NCBI GenBank assembly: GCA_036877525.1
Contig: JAZGTH010000032.1
Span: 2,756,001 to 2,820,000 of the forward strand
DNA from: Chromobotia macracanthus
Lineage: Eukaryota; Chordata; Actinopteri; Cypriniformes; Botiidae
DNA: 64,000 nt
Direction: 5' to 3'
Position numbers and translations under genes: made by a program. Below the pieces are notes generated by a model that had not been told where the DNA came from, did not search any database, and saw only the letters and a program-made list of their open reading frames with translations. Shown here in pieces: positions 12,601-25,430 of this stretch (the first letter of the stretch is position 1; each line of letters begins with the position of its first letter).

Positions 12601-14385
12601 TTATGCCCCTTGAGTGGTGGATCATTTGAACACTGTTTTAATGTAGGTAGATAGGTAGGTAGGTAGAGAGACAGATATTATATATTTTTTATAGTTTATA
12701 AAAAATATAAATCTGACTGCTCATAAGGCTTATAGCACACTTCTCAAAAAGCTGCAAGATTTAACACTTCACTCATGGTCCTTTGACAAATGTAATTGTA
12801 GGGAAAAAGAGGAAGAAGCATGTGAGACAGTAAAACTGTGCTTCGCCTTTTCCAACCACCATTAATAAGTTTATATCAAACAACAATATGTTGGTTTTCT
12901 CAAGCCAACATAACCTAATTTAAGCAGAAATGTTATGCAATAATATGCATGGCTTAGCCCTATACCAGCACATACAGGTTTAAACTAATTGTTGGCGACA
13001 ATATGACAGACAAAATACACAAAAAATATTTACATCTGTAGTGAATCAATTTTACTCCCTCTATCTTGCTGGTATACAAGCTACACATTGTTCCCTATGA
13101 ACCGTTTTGGAAACACACTGTATTGGAAACCTTCCAGTCTTGGCACAAGAACCTGAAGGAAAGTACTGCAGAATTCAGCATCAATAAAGTGCAAATTGGA
13201 CCAGAATTCTATGCTTCTAAAACTCCTAAAACTGCTGATATGAAAGCTATGAGAACTTTTACCATCCCTGACAGATGCTTATTAAGCAATATCAGATCAT
13301 GACTGTATTAGTTTAGAGAACATGCCAGCTTAGCACAACATGTAATCAGTTTAGTTGCTTTATTTAGTATGACAACAATTATGTAAAACCATCTTCACTC
13401 AATTTTGATATCCTGCAATGGTCTTCATTTAAATGCAGTCATCAGTTACCACACCTGCATATTGGCTGATACTAAGGGTGCACTCACACTAGGCACAGTT
13501 GTCTCATATCATGCCTGAGCTCTATTGTCCCCACTCACCCACTGGCTGCACTCACACTTGTATTTAAGACCTGTTCACAACGCCAGCACTTTTTACGCTT
13601 ATTTTTGCTTATCTCCAGTGGCTTACCATTAGGTCCCTGGTGGGCATTTCTGGTTGCCTAGTAACATTTATGAATGACATTTAATAATGTTACTCCATGT
13701 TGTAGATAAGAAATCAGTTTTTAGATAACAAATCACTAAAAACAAACATTTTGGAGGTAAAATAATATGAAGGGAATCAGAACATAAAGTGCTTATTAGA
13801 ACAATGAACAAGGAACATGTTTTTTGCCATTGGCATGAAGAAATTTAAGTGGCATGAAAAAGAAATGTTTATATTTAAACAACCTATGCCATCTAGAATG
13901 AAAAGATAGACCAAGAATACAGAATTTCATGTTACAGACTTCATATTAGATTTTTATTTTCAGAAAATGCCAGTGCTTGCCTGGCAGGAAAAGAAAACCA
14001 GTAAAATCAGAGACAAACAATCTGCATAAGAAATCACTCCCTATTCCCTATAGATTGTCCTATATACAGCTGAGCCCATATGCAAAAAATCTTAAGGCTC
14101 CCCTTCTAAATCCCCAAAAGTTACTCACAGCATGCAAAGTATCTGAGGCATCACTGCTATTGTCAGTCAGTGTGTCACAATGGAGTCAGTGTATTAGAAT
14201 ACCATTATTCCTAATAAATAATATTATTTATTTCATAATATTATTTTAGAATATTGTAATAATGTCACTGACTTGGTGAAGGCACATGGTTGTCTAAACC
14301 ATGATGATGTTTATATAGTTGTAAAACTAGAGTTATTCTCCCACACAAAAGAAAAAACTATGTTATACTGTTATGGTAACCAGAC
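12601..14385. other. intergenic, no gene seen
   Basis: Contains a (GGTA)n/(GATA) microsatellite at about 12644-12677. The open frames at 13066-13302 and 13977-14249 have no recognisable domain. Confidence 0.45.
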
Positions 14386-14387
14386 TG

Positions 14388-16240
14388 TAACGAAGGGTTA
14401 AACTCACAAGGATCCATATGCAGCATATTTATTACAAAACAGGCAATCAGGGTCAAACACAAGAAACAGGGTAATCAAAGGCAAGGCAAATGCGTACATG
14501 TAGAACAGGCTAGGGTCGAGGCAGGCAGCGAACAATCATAGAATCCAGGACAGTTCAAAAATCAAGGCAGGCAGCAAACAGGGGGAAAAAAACAGAGTAA
14601 ACAGTCCAAAAACAAAAACACAGGAAATTAAAATACAATAGAAACCGCTCTGAATTGTTGCTGGGGCAAAACAAGACTTCGCAATGGGTTAACAAAATCC
14701 AGGGGTTTATATACAGGAGATTTATTGGAGTTCAGGTGAGCAGGAAGTAATCAGTAATGTGCATTATGGGAACTGTAGTCCACAAAGAGATCAATACTCA
14801 GGTATTGGCTCCCTCTGATGGTTTGGGGAAAGCGGTGCGGGAGCCTCCATCGTAGCACAGACTCAGACAACAGATTTAATGTAACAGCTTGTGGAATGGT
14901 GAAAGTGTGATGACAGCACACACCAAGATGGATATCTGGGTGAGTAACTGGTGATTATTATCAGGTTTGGGGTGGGGAAGACACTGGAGAAACTTGACAC
15001 TGGAGGTACAACACTGGAGAGATCGCTGGAGCATGGAAACAAAGGTGAGTAGTCCTTTTCATAAAACAAGACTGGACAGTGATTGAGAGGATGAGTGGTG
15101 CATCGTGGTTGGCTGAGAAAGGGGCTTGGCTGATCTGTAAAAGTACCCCCAACAGCTCTCTCCTGAGAGCCAGGTGATTGACCTGGAAGTTGAGTGGGAG
15201 TTGGGTAAATCTATAAGCTGGGTGTGATCTAGGATGTCATCTCTGAGGACCCAGGAATGATCCTACAGGCGATAGTACTTCCAGTGTATGTGATACTCCA
15301 AACTGCCATCACGTCATCTGGAGTCCAGGATCTCATTCAAGGTGTAGACTTCTCTACCTTCCAGGTTCAAAATAAGTGGGGGCGGGGGGTTCTTTAGTTA
15401 GGTCAGACTCTGTAAAAAGAGTGATAGGTGGGTGATAAGGTTTGAGTAGCAAAACATGGAAAGTGGGGTGAATTCTGTAGTGGGTGGTAGTTAATGGTAA
15501 CTGATAGGAGACCAGGTTAAACTGTCTATATGGACAAGGACAAATTGGTTGAGGAAGTCCTGGAGCACCTCATGCATGAAATCCTGGAATATGGATTGTT
15601 CATAGATTATATGAACAATCTAATTCATGTTCATAGATTATAGTTCTACTGGGCTTGCTATAAAGGTGAAGTTCACAGTAGGGAAGCAGCCAGGAAAGCA
15701 ATTATCACCCAAACTTCTTTTTCCCCACTCCTCCAAAAGATGATTGGATTGTGTTGGTTGAGCCAGGGGTTCCTAAGAATCATGTCGGTAGTGGAAATCT
15801 CCAGAATCAGGAGATGGATGGTCCTGGAGTGCAGAAGGCCCATGCAAAGTTGGATGGGACCCACCAAGTAACTGACATGCTGACAGTATAATCAGGTATT
15901 CGTGATGAACTGGACTGGACTGAAGCATGTTGATAAAACATCCCCCATCACCACAGTATAGACAAAAACCCTGGGTCAGCCTTCTCTGCCACTTAAAAGG
16001 ATGTCTTGAGTGATCAACTTGCATGGACTCACTGCCTGGTTCTGAATAGCTGAACGATTCTGGCTGGGGCGGATTGTGTTGGTAGCCCTTCTGGCCTTCC
16101 ATAATGGTCTGAGCTTGGTTTGCTACATGGCTGGATAGATGGATAAACCATTCTAGGTCGATGGTGTCATCACAGGAGGCCAAATGCAGCTGCAGCTGAA
16201 GGTTATCCCCTGTCTGTAGGTGGTAAGGAGCCAATGGTCT
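14388..16240 (-). mobile_element. Ty3/Gypsy chromovirus remnant, internally deleted
   Basis: On the minus strand, from high to low coordinate: a gag C-terminal part with a degenerate zinc knuckle (FCLYCGDGGCFI near 15935-15985); a protease C-terminal part with the LRNPWLNQHNPIIFW motif (near 15730-15785); then directly an integrase C-terminal tail and chromodomain (EILDSRWRDGSLEYHIHW, near 15280-15340 across frame breaks); then non-coding sequence to about 14388 that probably includes the 3' LTR. Reverse transcriptase, RNase H and the integrase core are missing. The knuckle has C for the expected H and no final C, and several frames are interrupted. LTR borders were not resolved and no 5' LTR was found. 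Family placement rests on motif order remembered from fish chromoviruses. Confidence 0.65.
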
Positions 16241-16984
16241 ACCAAAGACTTCCCAGAAGTGGAGGAGGAAGTTGTTTAAAGACTAAGCTACTGGGCTATT
16301 GTGATGGCAGATCTTGGCAGCATGATTGCAGTCGGAGTAGGGTGCAAGATTGCCACAGCAGTAGCAAAGGAGGTGGAAGTGGATGTGAGTGTGCGCCAAA
16401 GTGTATCCACATACCTTTAAACTGAATTTGGAATTTCTCAGCTCTCCATCTGCATTATCATGTATCAAACTATAAATACTCTATCCAGATTGCACATCAC
16501 CTGTAACTAAATATGATATATTTAGTGAGATAATTTAACAAAAACAGATTTGGCCACCACGAGTCTATAGGGTTCTTACATCCCAGCTAACAGGAAAGTT
16601 TTTGCAGTATTGTTAGCAGAACATTTTTTAATGTTGTATATTATATATATTAAAGCATTCTTCTAAAGTTGTTAGGGGAACTTTTAAAAAAGGTTACAGA
16701 ATTTAAAAAACGTATGAATGCTATTACATTTATACAACATATACAACATGAGTAACATTAAAACAACTTTGAAAAAACTGGACATTTTGAATGTTCCTAG
16801 AACATTTGTAATGTTTTTGTTACTGATTTACAATTTACAATTTTCCTGCAACCTACAATTGGACAGTAGGAGACTGTTGACATTTAAATAAGATGCAGTT
16901 GGCTAAAATAAGGTGGTCTTTAGTCTTGCAATCCTTATCTCGCTATGGTAGTAGCTGTGACACTTTTCTGATTGATCTGATTTA
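16241..16984. repeat. gap with a CCCAGCTAAC-type repeat (about 16575-16860)
   Basis: After the Gypsy remnant there is unassigned DNA. From about 16575 the sequence starts CATCCCAGCTAACAGG and carries AGAACATT, TGTTCCTAGAACATT and AACATTAAAAC motifs, resembling a fish MITE group with CCCAGCTAGCA ends; a shorter CATCCCAGCTAGCTGAG block lies near 18976. Borders are not clear. Confidence 0.3.
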
Positions 16985-17110
16985 TGAGTGTAGAGAGCAC
17001 CACATGAACAGGAAATACCAGGTTTAAATCCCACCATGGGCACTTTTTCTGACTGCTGCTGTTGTGCTCTTCAGCAAAGCTATTTTAATCCTATCTGCTC
17101 TTTGTCTTCT
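16985..17110 (+). repeat. short interspersed repeat, copy B (tRNA-like B box)
   Basis: GAGCACCACATGAACAGG is followed by AAATACCAGGTTTAAATCC and CACCATGGGCAC, then CTGACTGCTGCTG. The GGTTTAAATCC block resembles a tRNA B box (GGTTCRANTCC), suggesting a decayed tRNA-derived SINE. Copy C at 19496-19600 shares the whole block. Confidence 0.45.
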
Positions 17111-17495
17111 AACCAGTTCATTCTAGTTACATGTGTCACCAGCAACCTGTATTTTTACTATGCTTTGAAGGCAGCACTGTAATGAAAGTTTTTATATACT
17201 TTCTTTTAAACATTATTGTAAATGCTTAAGAATATGGAATAGAGCTTTTTACTTCTTTAACTGTTGCCACCTGCTGAAAATGAAAGACACTTTACAGACA
17301 TGTTATAATTGTTTATTTCTGCAGTCTTTATTTTGCTCTGGCAGTAGCCAAGTCACTTTTTTATGTTATCAGCTGATTTAAAAAATAAATAAAATATTTA
17401 TCATTTTATCATTAATTATAAATATTTCATATTTTTTAAAAATTTATCTAAACTCATACAGACAATAAGTTTAATTTTTCTTGACTTTTCTTGAC

Positions 17496-17741
17496 TACAC
17501 TCTTATAAAGGTGCTATAAAGGGTTCTGCACAGGGATGACATAGCAGAACCATTTTTAATTCCACAAAACCTTTCGGTTAAAAAAAACATTTATTCCTTA
17601 CATTTTAGTAGTCTGTAGAATCTTGTTCCATTTCAGAGAACCTTGTGTCCAGCAGACAGGTTCTGTGGATGTCAAAGGGTCTTTATGAAATTGTACAACC
17701 CGAAAAAGAACCTAATAGGAACCTTTGTATTTAAAAGTGTA
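17496..17741. mobile_element. MITE with TACACTCTTA ends
   Basis: The ends TACACTCTTATAAAGGTGC and, inverted, TACACTTTTAAATACAAAGG form terminal inverted repeats. The interior has repeated GAACC/GGTTC motifs typical of a very common fish MITE (GGGTTCT..., AGAACCATTTTT, AAAAAGAACC). No coding capacity. Confidence 0.6.
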
Positions 17742-19495
17742 AAAACATGGACAGATTTTTTGAACACAAAATTTTATCTGCTGTTGCAGATTTCCTGCAA
17801 GATCATGTTGGGTGATCACCAGCTGTCCAGTTCAATTGCTATTTTGGTAGCTTTTATCTTAAAGTTCATATTAAATTAAAATTGTATATGCCTACTTATA
17901 AACAGATGTTCTAAACAGTCATGTTACCTAAGACTCCAAGAGAGCCTGCTGCTTGTGGCTTTTCAGATAGCAAGTACATGACACCCCTCCTACCTGTGCT
18001 CCTGATCAACTGGGAAATTATCACAACACCAGAGCAGAATGTCAATATCAAAAAATAACCTAAACTCCTTTCTTACAAACATTTCCATTTTTAGGCCGCC
18101 CTAAAAAGAACTTTCAATTCATTGAGCTTTTAGTTGTTTAAAGTACAAGTTTTAAAATATGTACTTTAAACTTTCACACTGTGTCATCAGTAGAAACTGA
18201 AGTTAAGAAGTGGTTAAAGATGAAGCCAACCATTTTTTTGCAACATAAGAACCATAGATTTTTACAGTAATTAATGTCACTCCTGGTACAACACATCTTC
18301 TGGTTGAATTTGCACGTACACATGAGATTTGAGGGTTAGATTTAATTAGTACATATAGTGGGTAAGATGACAGTTAGCAGTTGTTTTTTAGGGGGATGGG
18401 AGCTACTGCAAATAATGAAATGTCATGCATGCCTGGGATAAAGGACTAAGAACCATTCATCTACTGAATAAGATAAATACTGAGTGTTCTTAAAGAGATC
18501 AAAGTAAAACCCAATGATTGGGATACAAGGAGAATTGAAAGGAGGGAAAACAGAACATAAAAGGAGCGGGACAAAGAATTTTCCTATAAATCTGCCATAG
18601 AGACTTAATATCACTTAAAGCACAGTTTGAGTAAACAAGGTTTTAATTGAATCTTCTACTTGCCCTGAAACCACTTCTTACACCCTCCTGCTAGCTCTTT
18701 CTTTCTCTGCCTTTATCCCTACAATATAAAAAGAGCATGACATCCCTAAATTCATTAGCAAACACAAAGAATATAGAGCCTAATTCTTCATCACAGTTGT
18801 GCTGTTACAACACAAATAAAATACATTTCAGATACCTTTCCTGCTAAAAACAAAATCCTAACTGTCAGAAAACTGGTTTGCTGGTTTTGTTTTATTCCCA
18901 GTCTGGTTTGTTGGCTGTTTTTAGATAGGTCTAGTGCATTTTTCAGCTGGTCAGGATCGTACACCCACTTGCATCCCAGCTAGCTGAGAAGTTTGTTAGG
19001 TAACCTGGATCAGCATTAACCAGTTAAAACCTTGACTTTTAACAGCGTATAACAAAATAAATGTTCCCACAAACACCTAACCTAAAGTATATGCTGTAAA
19101 GATATATTAACAGATGTGAGTCAGTCTGAGTAATCATGATCCAATGTACAGTTCCTCAGGAGCATCTAAACGATGCCTGGAGCTGTTTTAACATTTTCTT
19201 TCATTTTCTTTGTTTCGCAGGCAAGCTAGCTATGCCAAAACTTCTCTTGTTGACAGAAGGGCTAATTAGGGGCTTTGTTTTCCCTAACCGAGGCCTGCTG
19301 AGCTGCAGACCGTGCAGAATAGTGTGCAGGAGAAAAGTCTGTGGGATACAGTGATGTATTGTAACTGTGTTTTGGTTAATTGGGCTTGGAGGAGACTGTC
19401 AGAACAGCATGGAGACAGTGAATAATAGATTAATGGGTTCAGCTCTAATTGATAAGGTATGGGCTTTCAAATCTATACACTGTGGGTACAGGTAA
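17742..19495. other. intergenic, no gene seen
   Basis: AT-rich DNA. The open frames at 18423-18614 and 19136-19354 carry no recognisable domain. Confidence 0.45.
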
Positions 19496-19605
19496 TGATT
19501 GTAGATAGAACCACATGAACAGGAAAAAACAGGTTTAAATTGTACCATGGGCACTTCTGACTGCTGCTGCTCTAGATCAAAACTTTTTAATCTCATCCGC
19601 TCTCA
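19496..19605 (+). repeat. short interspersed repeat, copy C (tRNA-like B box)
   Basis: AACCACATGAACAGG, then ACAGGTTTAAATTG, ACCATGGGCAC and CTGACTGCTGCTG are shared with copy B at 16985-17110, in the same orientation. The B-box-like block is more decayed here. Confidence 0.45.
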
Positions 19606-22600
19606 TACCTTATAGCGTAGCTGTATATTTAGCCATGCAATACTGTGTTAAACACTAGACTTAGAGCATGGGAAAGTATTTTAAATGAATTACAAATAAC
19701 AGAATCTGTGTTCCATTTTTTATGCAGGGGAGCATTAACTCATACATATGTGAAAAGCCTTTTTAGTCTTTAGATCTTTCTGTCAGTGTGGTCTCGGCAG
19801 GGAACTGGCTCATACCCTCTGAAAAATTCTGCATCACTGTAAAAAAATGTTCAAACTCATATTTCTATCTAAACAACTACATGTGCTACAAGGCCAACAT
19901 GTCTGCCAATGGTGAAAACATTTCACCTTTAGTGACTCCAACAGAATTACCAAAATAATAAACATTTTTCAAACACTGTTCTAATGCCATTGAATTATAT
20001 TTGCTGAATTGGATTGCCAGTAGTGCCTAAACAACATTTGTTTAACCAATGGCATGACTAGGTTACAATTTGTCCTGCTCGTTAAAGTTTGCCCAAACAA
20101 CTGATGTCAGTTTAAGGCATGTTCTGTAATGGTGGGCATTTTTCTGAAAAGTAATGTAATAACGTTTTGTTTTGGTGGTCAGCATACTTCATGTGTAATA
20201 TGTAAAATTCTTCACCTTTGCAACAAATCAGGTATTTGACTCTTTGTAGCCTTTCCTCCAACTTTTGCCAATTTTCTGCCAAGTTTTGAGTCAGTAAAAA
20301 TGGTGATGGGGAGTTAATGCTTCCTTGCTTGTTTATCTGCTGCACTGGCAACTGCCCACATACACCTGCAGGTACAGTTTTCTTTTTTTCTCACACAGTG
20401 GTAACTTGAGGGCAACTAAATTTGTTCTTTGGACAAATTTTGCTTATTCCTCACTACTATTTTTGTCACGTTCCTCAGCTATTATTGTAATCTCTACATG
20501 TAGTGGTACTGTGGCCCTCCTTTCCAGTGTTTATACAGCTGCACTGGTATGTTTTTATTTACAAGGCAATACTTGACTAAATTACATTCCTATCTCTGTG
20601 GTCTTTTTGTTGTTGCCAACAACTACAAGACCAGGTCTAGGGAGCTAATACATTCTCAGAGCATTCACTACGGTGACTTTTTCATATATAGTTTCCCTTT
20701 TAATCAAAAGTTTCCTAAAACTGGAGCTGGTATTTCTTTGACTATTTCTTTTTGGATTATGGATGTTTGCACAACCAAAAGTAAAGCATAACTCAATTGG
20801 CTTTAGACATGTGAAAGGGTAATTTCAGTCACAAAGGTTTAGGAAAACATCTTTTTAACGCCAATAGTCATGCAAGTACATTTTCAAACAAAATGCTATT
20901 TTACTGAAAAATTGGGCCACTCAGTGGGCAGGATGCCTGTTGGGTCTTAATGCTAAAATCTTTAATGAACTTGGAGCCTATTACAGTTTTGTCAGGATCT
21001 ACTGTTTTGTCTACAGTATTTGTACTTTCAAGCTGTACATTTCAGAAGTTCTAGAAAATAAGATTAAATAATTAATAAATAAAAAACTATATTTACAAGC
21101 AGTGTAATGTCCCATTTCTGTTATAATAAATACCAGCATTCTTGGAACATGGCTTTGTCAATCAGATTAGAAGACATGAAATAACTATTGAATAATGATT
21201 AATCAAAAATTATACTCATCTGTCTACATCACTGGCTGGGTCTTTAGCCTTACATTTATATACACTGTAGCGCTTTGCTGAGTCTTGTTTTTGTGCTGTA
21301 TAATGGTGCTATTCATGTGAGTTTAGTGGTAATTCTACGTAATTGCTGCAGTCCAGAGCACATAAAAGCAGATGCTAATTAAAATGAGATGCACATGGAT
21401 AACGCCATCACTGTCATTAGACTGAACTACAATCAATCTGCATACTCAACATATCAACTGTCTGTGTAATTCAAGATCCTCTGTGCTGAAATGTTTTAAA
21501 TTATTATGCATACAACATTTATTAGGCTATATTCTTATAAGACTGGTTGGAATATTTATACTTTTATGTTTTTCCTGAATCACCAGATTAAAATGATTAT
21601 GTAAAGGCATAAGGATATTTTAAAAATAAAGAAAAACTTAAAGGAAATGGTAATCATTTTATAGGACCCACTTACACACCTTCAATTAAACATTTTTGCA
21701 TTTTTAATCTTGATGGGGAAAACAGTCCACAGACAAACTATATGTCTACAGTATATTAATGGTGCTATTGTTTTTGGTACATGCAATGTATGCATTTTTA
21801 CATCAAAGGATGGCAGGTAAATAGTGGAAGTGTTTTGAAGAAAAAGGTTACAATATACTCTCAACAATTTCCACCAAATACATTTACCCAAATACCCAGA
21901 TACTTCAAAACACCAAAGCAACTTAAAGTGCTTTTAAGGTCCTATATATTTCATTAATATATATATATATATATATATCAATTAATATGTTTCCTTGTAT
22001 ATGAACCCATGACCTTGGTGTTGTTAGTGGTATTCTTTATCAGTTCAGCTAACACTGACATCTTAAAGTCTTTAGTGTAGTCAGTCTCAAATCAGTCAAT
22101 CAAAAGTTTCCAGGAATTATGGCAACTTCTGATCTGATTCATTTCTTTCATATTGCCACTGTAACTTCTCCACTGTGCACTTCCTTCAGCTCTTTTGTGT
22201 TAGTAAGGATCTCCTACTGGTTTTTGGCACTGACACACGTTAATGAAATAGTGCCAAGCCACCTTATAAAATAAGAGCATGAATACTATTCTGTAGTACC
22301 ACAGTTCTGTAAACATCAGTACCCACATAAAGCCACTATCAAATCTTTGAAGCAGTGATTAATGTCGCCATAGGCAACAAGACCAGGCTCTGCTGTACAG
22401 GTTACAGTCCTAGCTGGCTGCACACTTTTGAAAATCTGCCTTTAGTATTGATGTCCCTAATATTTAGCTTTTTATGTGGTGAGAAACTGAACATTTCCAT
22501 CCTTCTATTTAGAGCTTGTTTTAGTCTTGTTTTAACCCCTGTGCTGCCGTACAGTGTATAGAGGAGAAGAGCAGACTGCATTTGCTTTAATCCTTGATGC

Positions 22601-24284
22601 ATTAGTTTTCTGGAACGTCTATTCATTCTTGTTCTGCTTTAGCCCACCATGTCTTTCAAATCTTCAGCATGGAAAAAACACTGCTGGGGTTTTTGTGACT
22701 CACAGTTAAGCCTCCCACAACTTATGTTATAGGATGTCAATAATACTATAAGAATGTTTCTCTGCAATTGAATCCCCTTGCACCAGTTTTACTCTCCCTA
22801 TATTATATTGTCCCAAAATGAAATCATTTTTTTCATTTTTGTAGGATCTTTTAGTAGCTATCAACACAAGAAAACAGAAGTACAATATTTTATATTGCAC
22901 TTGATTTAGTGCAGTCATGAAAGTTTGTATGGTCCATAATATGTAATCTGATAGTTGATGACACAAACTGAGGAGTCTTACCTTTACAAAAATTAAACAT
23001 GGTTTTACTACAGTTTAAACCAATAAAGAATGGTAACCATAGTATTTGTAGTAAAACTGTAAAACTACAATATGAAAATTGTAATCAATGCACCAAAAAC
23101 ATGGTTACTATAATACTTTCATAATGCTTTTGCTATAATAAAACAAAGGTTAATTTTGGTTAACTCTTGGCATGTAATTTGTCAGCCAATGAGCTTGTTC
23201 CCTATACCTTCAACATTCAGATACAGCCTTTCTTAGCTGTTTTCTAAGTTTATTTCTCTGATATCCTCCTGTTTCTCCTGGCTTTACTTGTCTAGATCTG
23301 TTTAGGGGGGATATAATGCATGTCTGTTTGTGCAGCTGCAGCAGTACAATGTAGTATAGCATGCCTGCATATGTCTTAGCTGTAGAAAGTGATTGTACTT
23401 GCTCTGAATGTAACCGCTAGAGTGTAAGCAGATGGAATCAGATTTTGTTCTTGCTGTGAAATGTTTCTCCACTCTTCCACCAAGTTCTCAATAGCATCTG
23501 GAGGGACACATGGTTTTCCACTGCACGGACAATCAGCTGCCCTGTCTGACGATCAGTCCTAACTCCCTGTAGCAGGAGTAGTATTAGGTGTTTTACATTA
23601 TGGACATTGCGACTCATTGATCTAACCACATCTGGCCACATTCATGCCTCCCTGCAGAAGGCCCATAGCATGTTCTTGCAGGTGAGCAGAAACCCTAGAT
23701 ATCTTTCTTTTGGTGTTTTGTTTAGAATCAATGAAAAGGTCTCTTTGGTGTTCTTAGTTATTGTAACTGTGCCCTTAATAGCCTGTCGTCTGTAAACTGT
23801 CAGTGTTTTAAGCACCTTTCCAGGATACATGTGCAATAATTGTTTATGGTTATGGTCAAAAAACATTGTTTAAACCCTTATATAAAGACCTGTAAAACCT
23901 TTTGGATTGTGCAAAATGTATGCATTTGTCAAACCCATTAGCAGTCATTACTGTATTATGTTTATTTTGTCAGCTGTCTACAATATATGATTTTTGAACA
24001 GGTATCTAACAATTAGTTTAAACACCAATTTGAAAAGCTGAATGCTAGATTTTTCAATAATAAATATTTAATATACATGTCCTTATATGGTTATACTGTA
24101 CAGTACTTATCCTTAAAACTATTTATAAACTCATGAACTGTTAGCAATGCAGATCTGATACTCCATACCTCATTTGAACTCATTGTATTAACAATGGTAG
24201 TTCAAATTTTGATGATTTATTACATTGAGTCATGAACATTAATCTCACAAAAGTGATTTTGATATTGCTAGCAGCAAGGCATGA
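19606..24284. other. intergenic, no gene seen
   Basis: Nearly 4.7 kb without a recognisable exon. It has a short (AT)n run at about 21956-21979. A block on the minus strand at 23440-23650 faintly resembles a Tc1-type transposase C-terminus, but too weakly to call. Confidence 0.45.
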
Positions 24285-25430
24285 TCATTTACATATTACA
24301 TTTATTCATTTAGCAGAGGCTTTAAATCAAAGTGACTTACAAAAGAGCATTAAACATTTTGCCTTAAGAACCAACAAGCCAAGTCTACAAAGCTACATTT
24401 ACAAATGGTTATTGCTATCTACTGCTAGAGACAAGATCAACAAGATATGTAGGAAACATATTTTTATAACATATGTAGGGTGAGATTTCGGTGACTGTCC
24501 TAAAGGTAAGGGTCAGATATTTAAATTTAATGCGGGCAGCTACAGGTAGCCAGTGGAGTAAGATCAAGAGGGGTGTGACATGGGCTCTTTTTGGTTGATT
24601 GAAGACCAGACGTACTGCAGCATTCTGGATCATTTGCAGGGATTTGGTAGCACTGGCTGAAAGGCCAGACAGAAGGGAAATTGCAGTAGTCCAGCCTTGA
24701 TATTACGAGTGCATGGACTAGGAGCTGGGTACCATGCTCGGACAGAAAAGGTCTGATTTTCCTAATGTTGTAGAGCACATACATGCATTCCTAAGAGATT
24801 GTTGCAAAGTGTGAAGTGAATTTCAGCTGGTCATCAACACCACCCCGAAGTTTCTAACGGACTGAGTAGGTGTAAGAGTGGATGATCCAAGTGAAGTTGT
24901 ATACTAATGATGGGTTTGGCCGAGATTATCAGAAGTGTTGTCTTCCTGAGATTGAGCTGAAGGTGCCATTTCTTCATCCAGGCTGAGTTGTCTAAAAGGC
25001 AGGCGTAGATCCGGGCAGCAATGGTGGGTTCGTCCAGCTGAAATAAAAAGTAAAGCTGTGTATCATCTGTGTAGCAGTGGTATTAGAAGCCATGTGCTTT
25101 GATGACTGCACCCAGAGAAGCTGTGTATATTTAGAAGAGGAGAGGAGCAAGGATTGATCCCTGTGGCACCCCAGTGGTCAGCTGATGTGACATTGACTGT
25201 CTGTGAGATATGAGCTGAACCAGTTGAGTGCAGGTCCAGAGATGCCCAGGTTGGAGAGTGAAGATAACAGTATCTGGTGATTCACTGTGTCAAAAGCACC
25301 ATAGAGGTCAAAAAGAATTAGGACAGATGACATGGAGTTGGCTCTTGCCTTCCATAAGCTTTCAACCACAGATAGGAAGGCAGTCTTCATGGAATGTCTT
25401 TTTTGAAAGTCAGTGTGGTCATATGCTCTG
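24285..25430 (-). mobile_element. L2/CR1/Rex1-type LINE, 5'-truncated
   Basis: Read on the minus strand, reverse transcriptase motifs occur in order: TAFLSVVESLWKARANSMSS; a motif A region LYGAFDTVNHQILLSSL near 25300; a PQGSI motif near 25165; the catalytic YTDDTQLYF at about 25045-25073; then the C-terminal RLVFNQPKRAHVTPLL and LHWLPVAARIKFKYLTL near 24540-24610. The 3' tail at about 24290-24345 reads TAAGTCACTTTGATTTAAA and CTAAATGAATAAATGTAA. No endonuclease domain is present and frames are broken, so it is a dead 5'-truncated copy. The exact clade (L2, CR1 or Rex1) is uncertain. Confidence 0.8.

Noticed and set aside
13066..13302. 78-codon open frame as a gene
   Set aside because: No domain, no splice context and no similarity recognised. 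It is of a length expected by chance in 64 kb.
23438..23660. Possible Tc1 transposase C-terminus on the minus strand
   Set aside because: A reading such as AIENLVEEWRNISQQ resembles the family, but frames change often and no terminal repeats or DDE motif were found.
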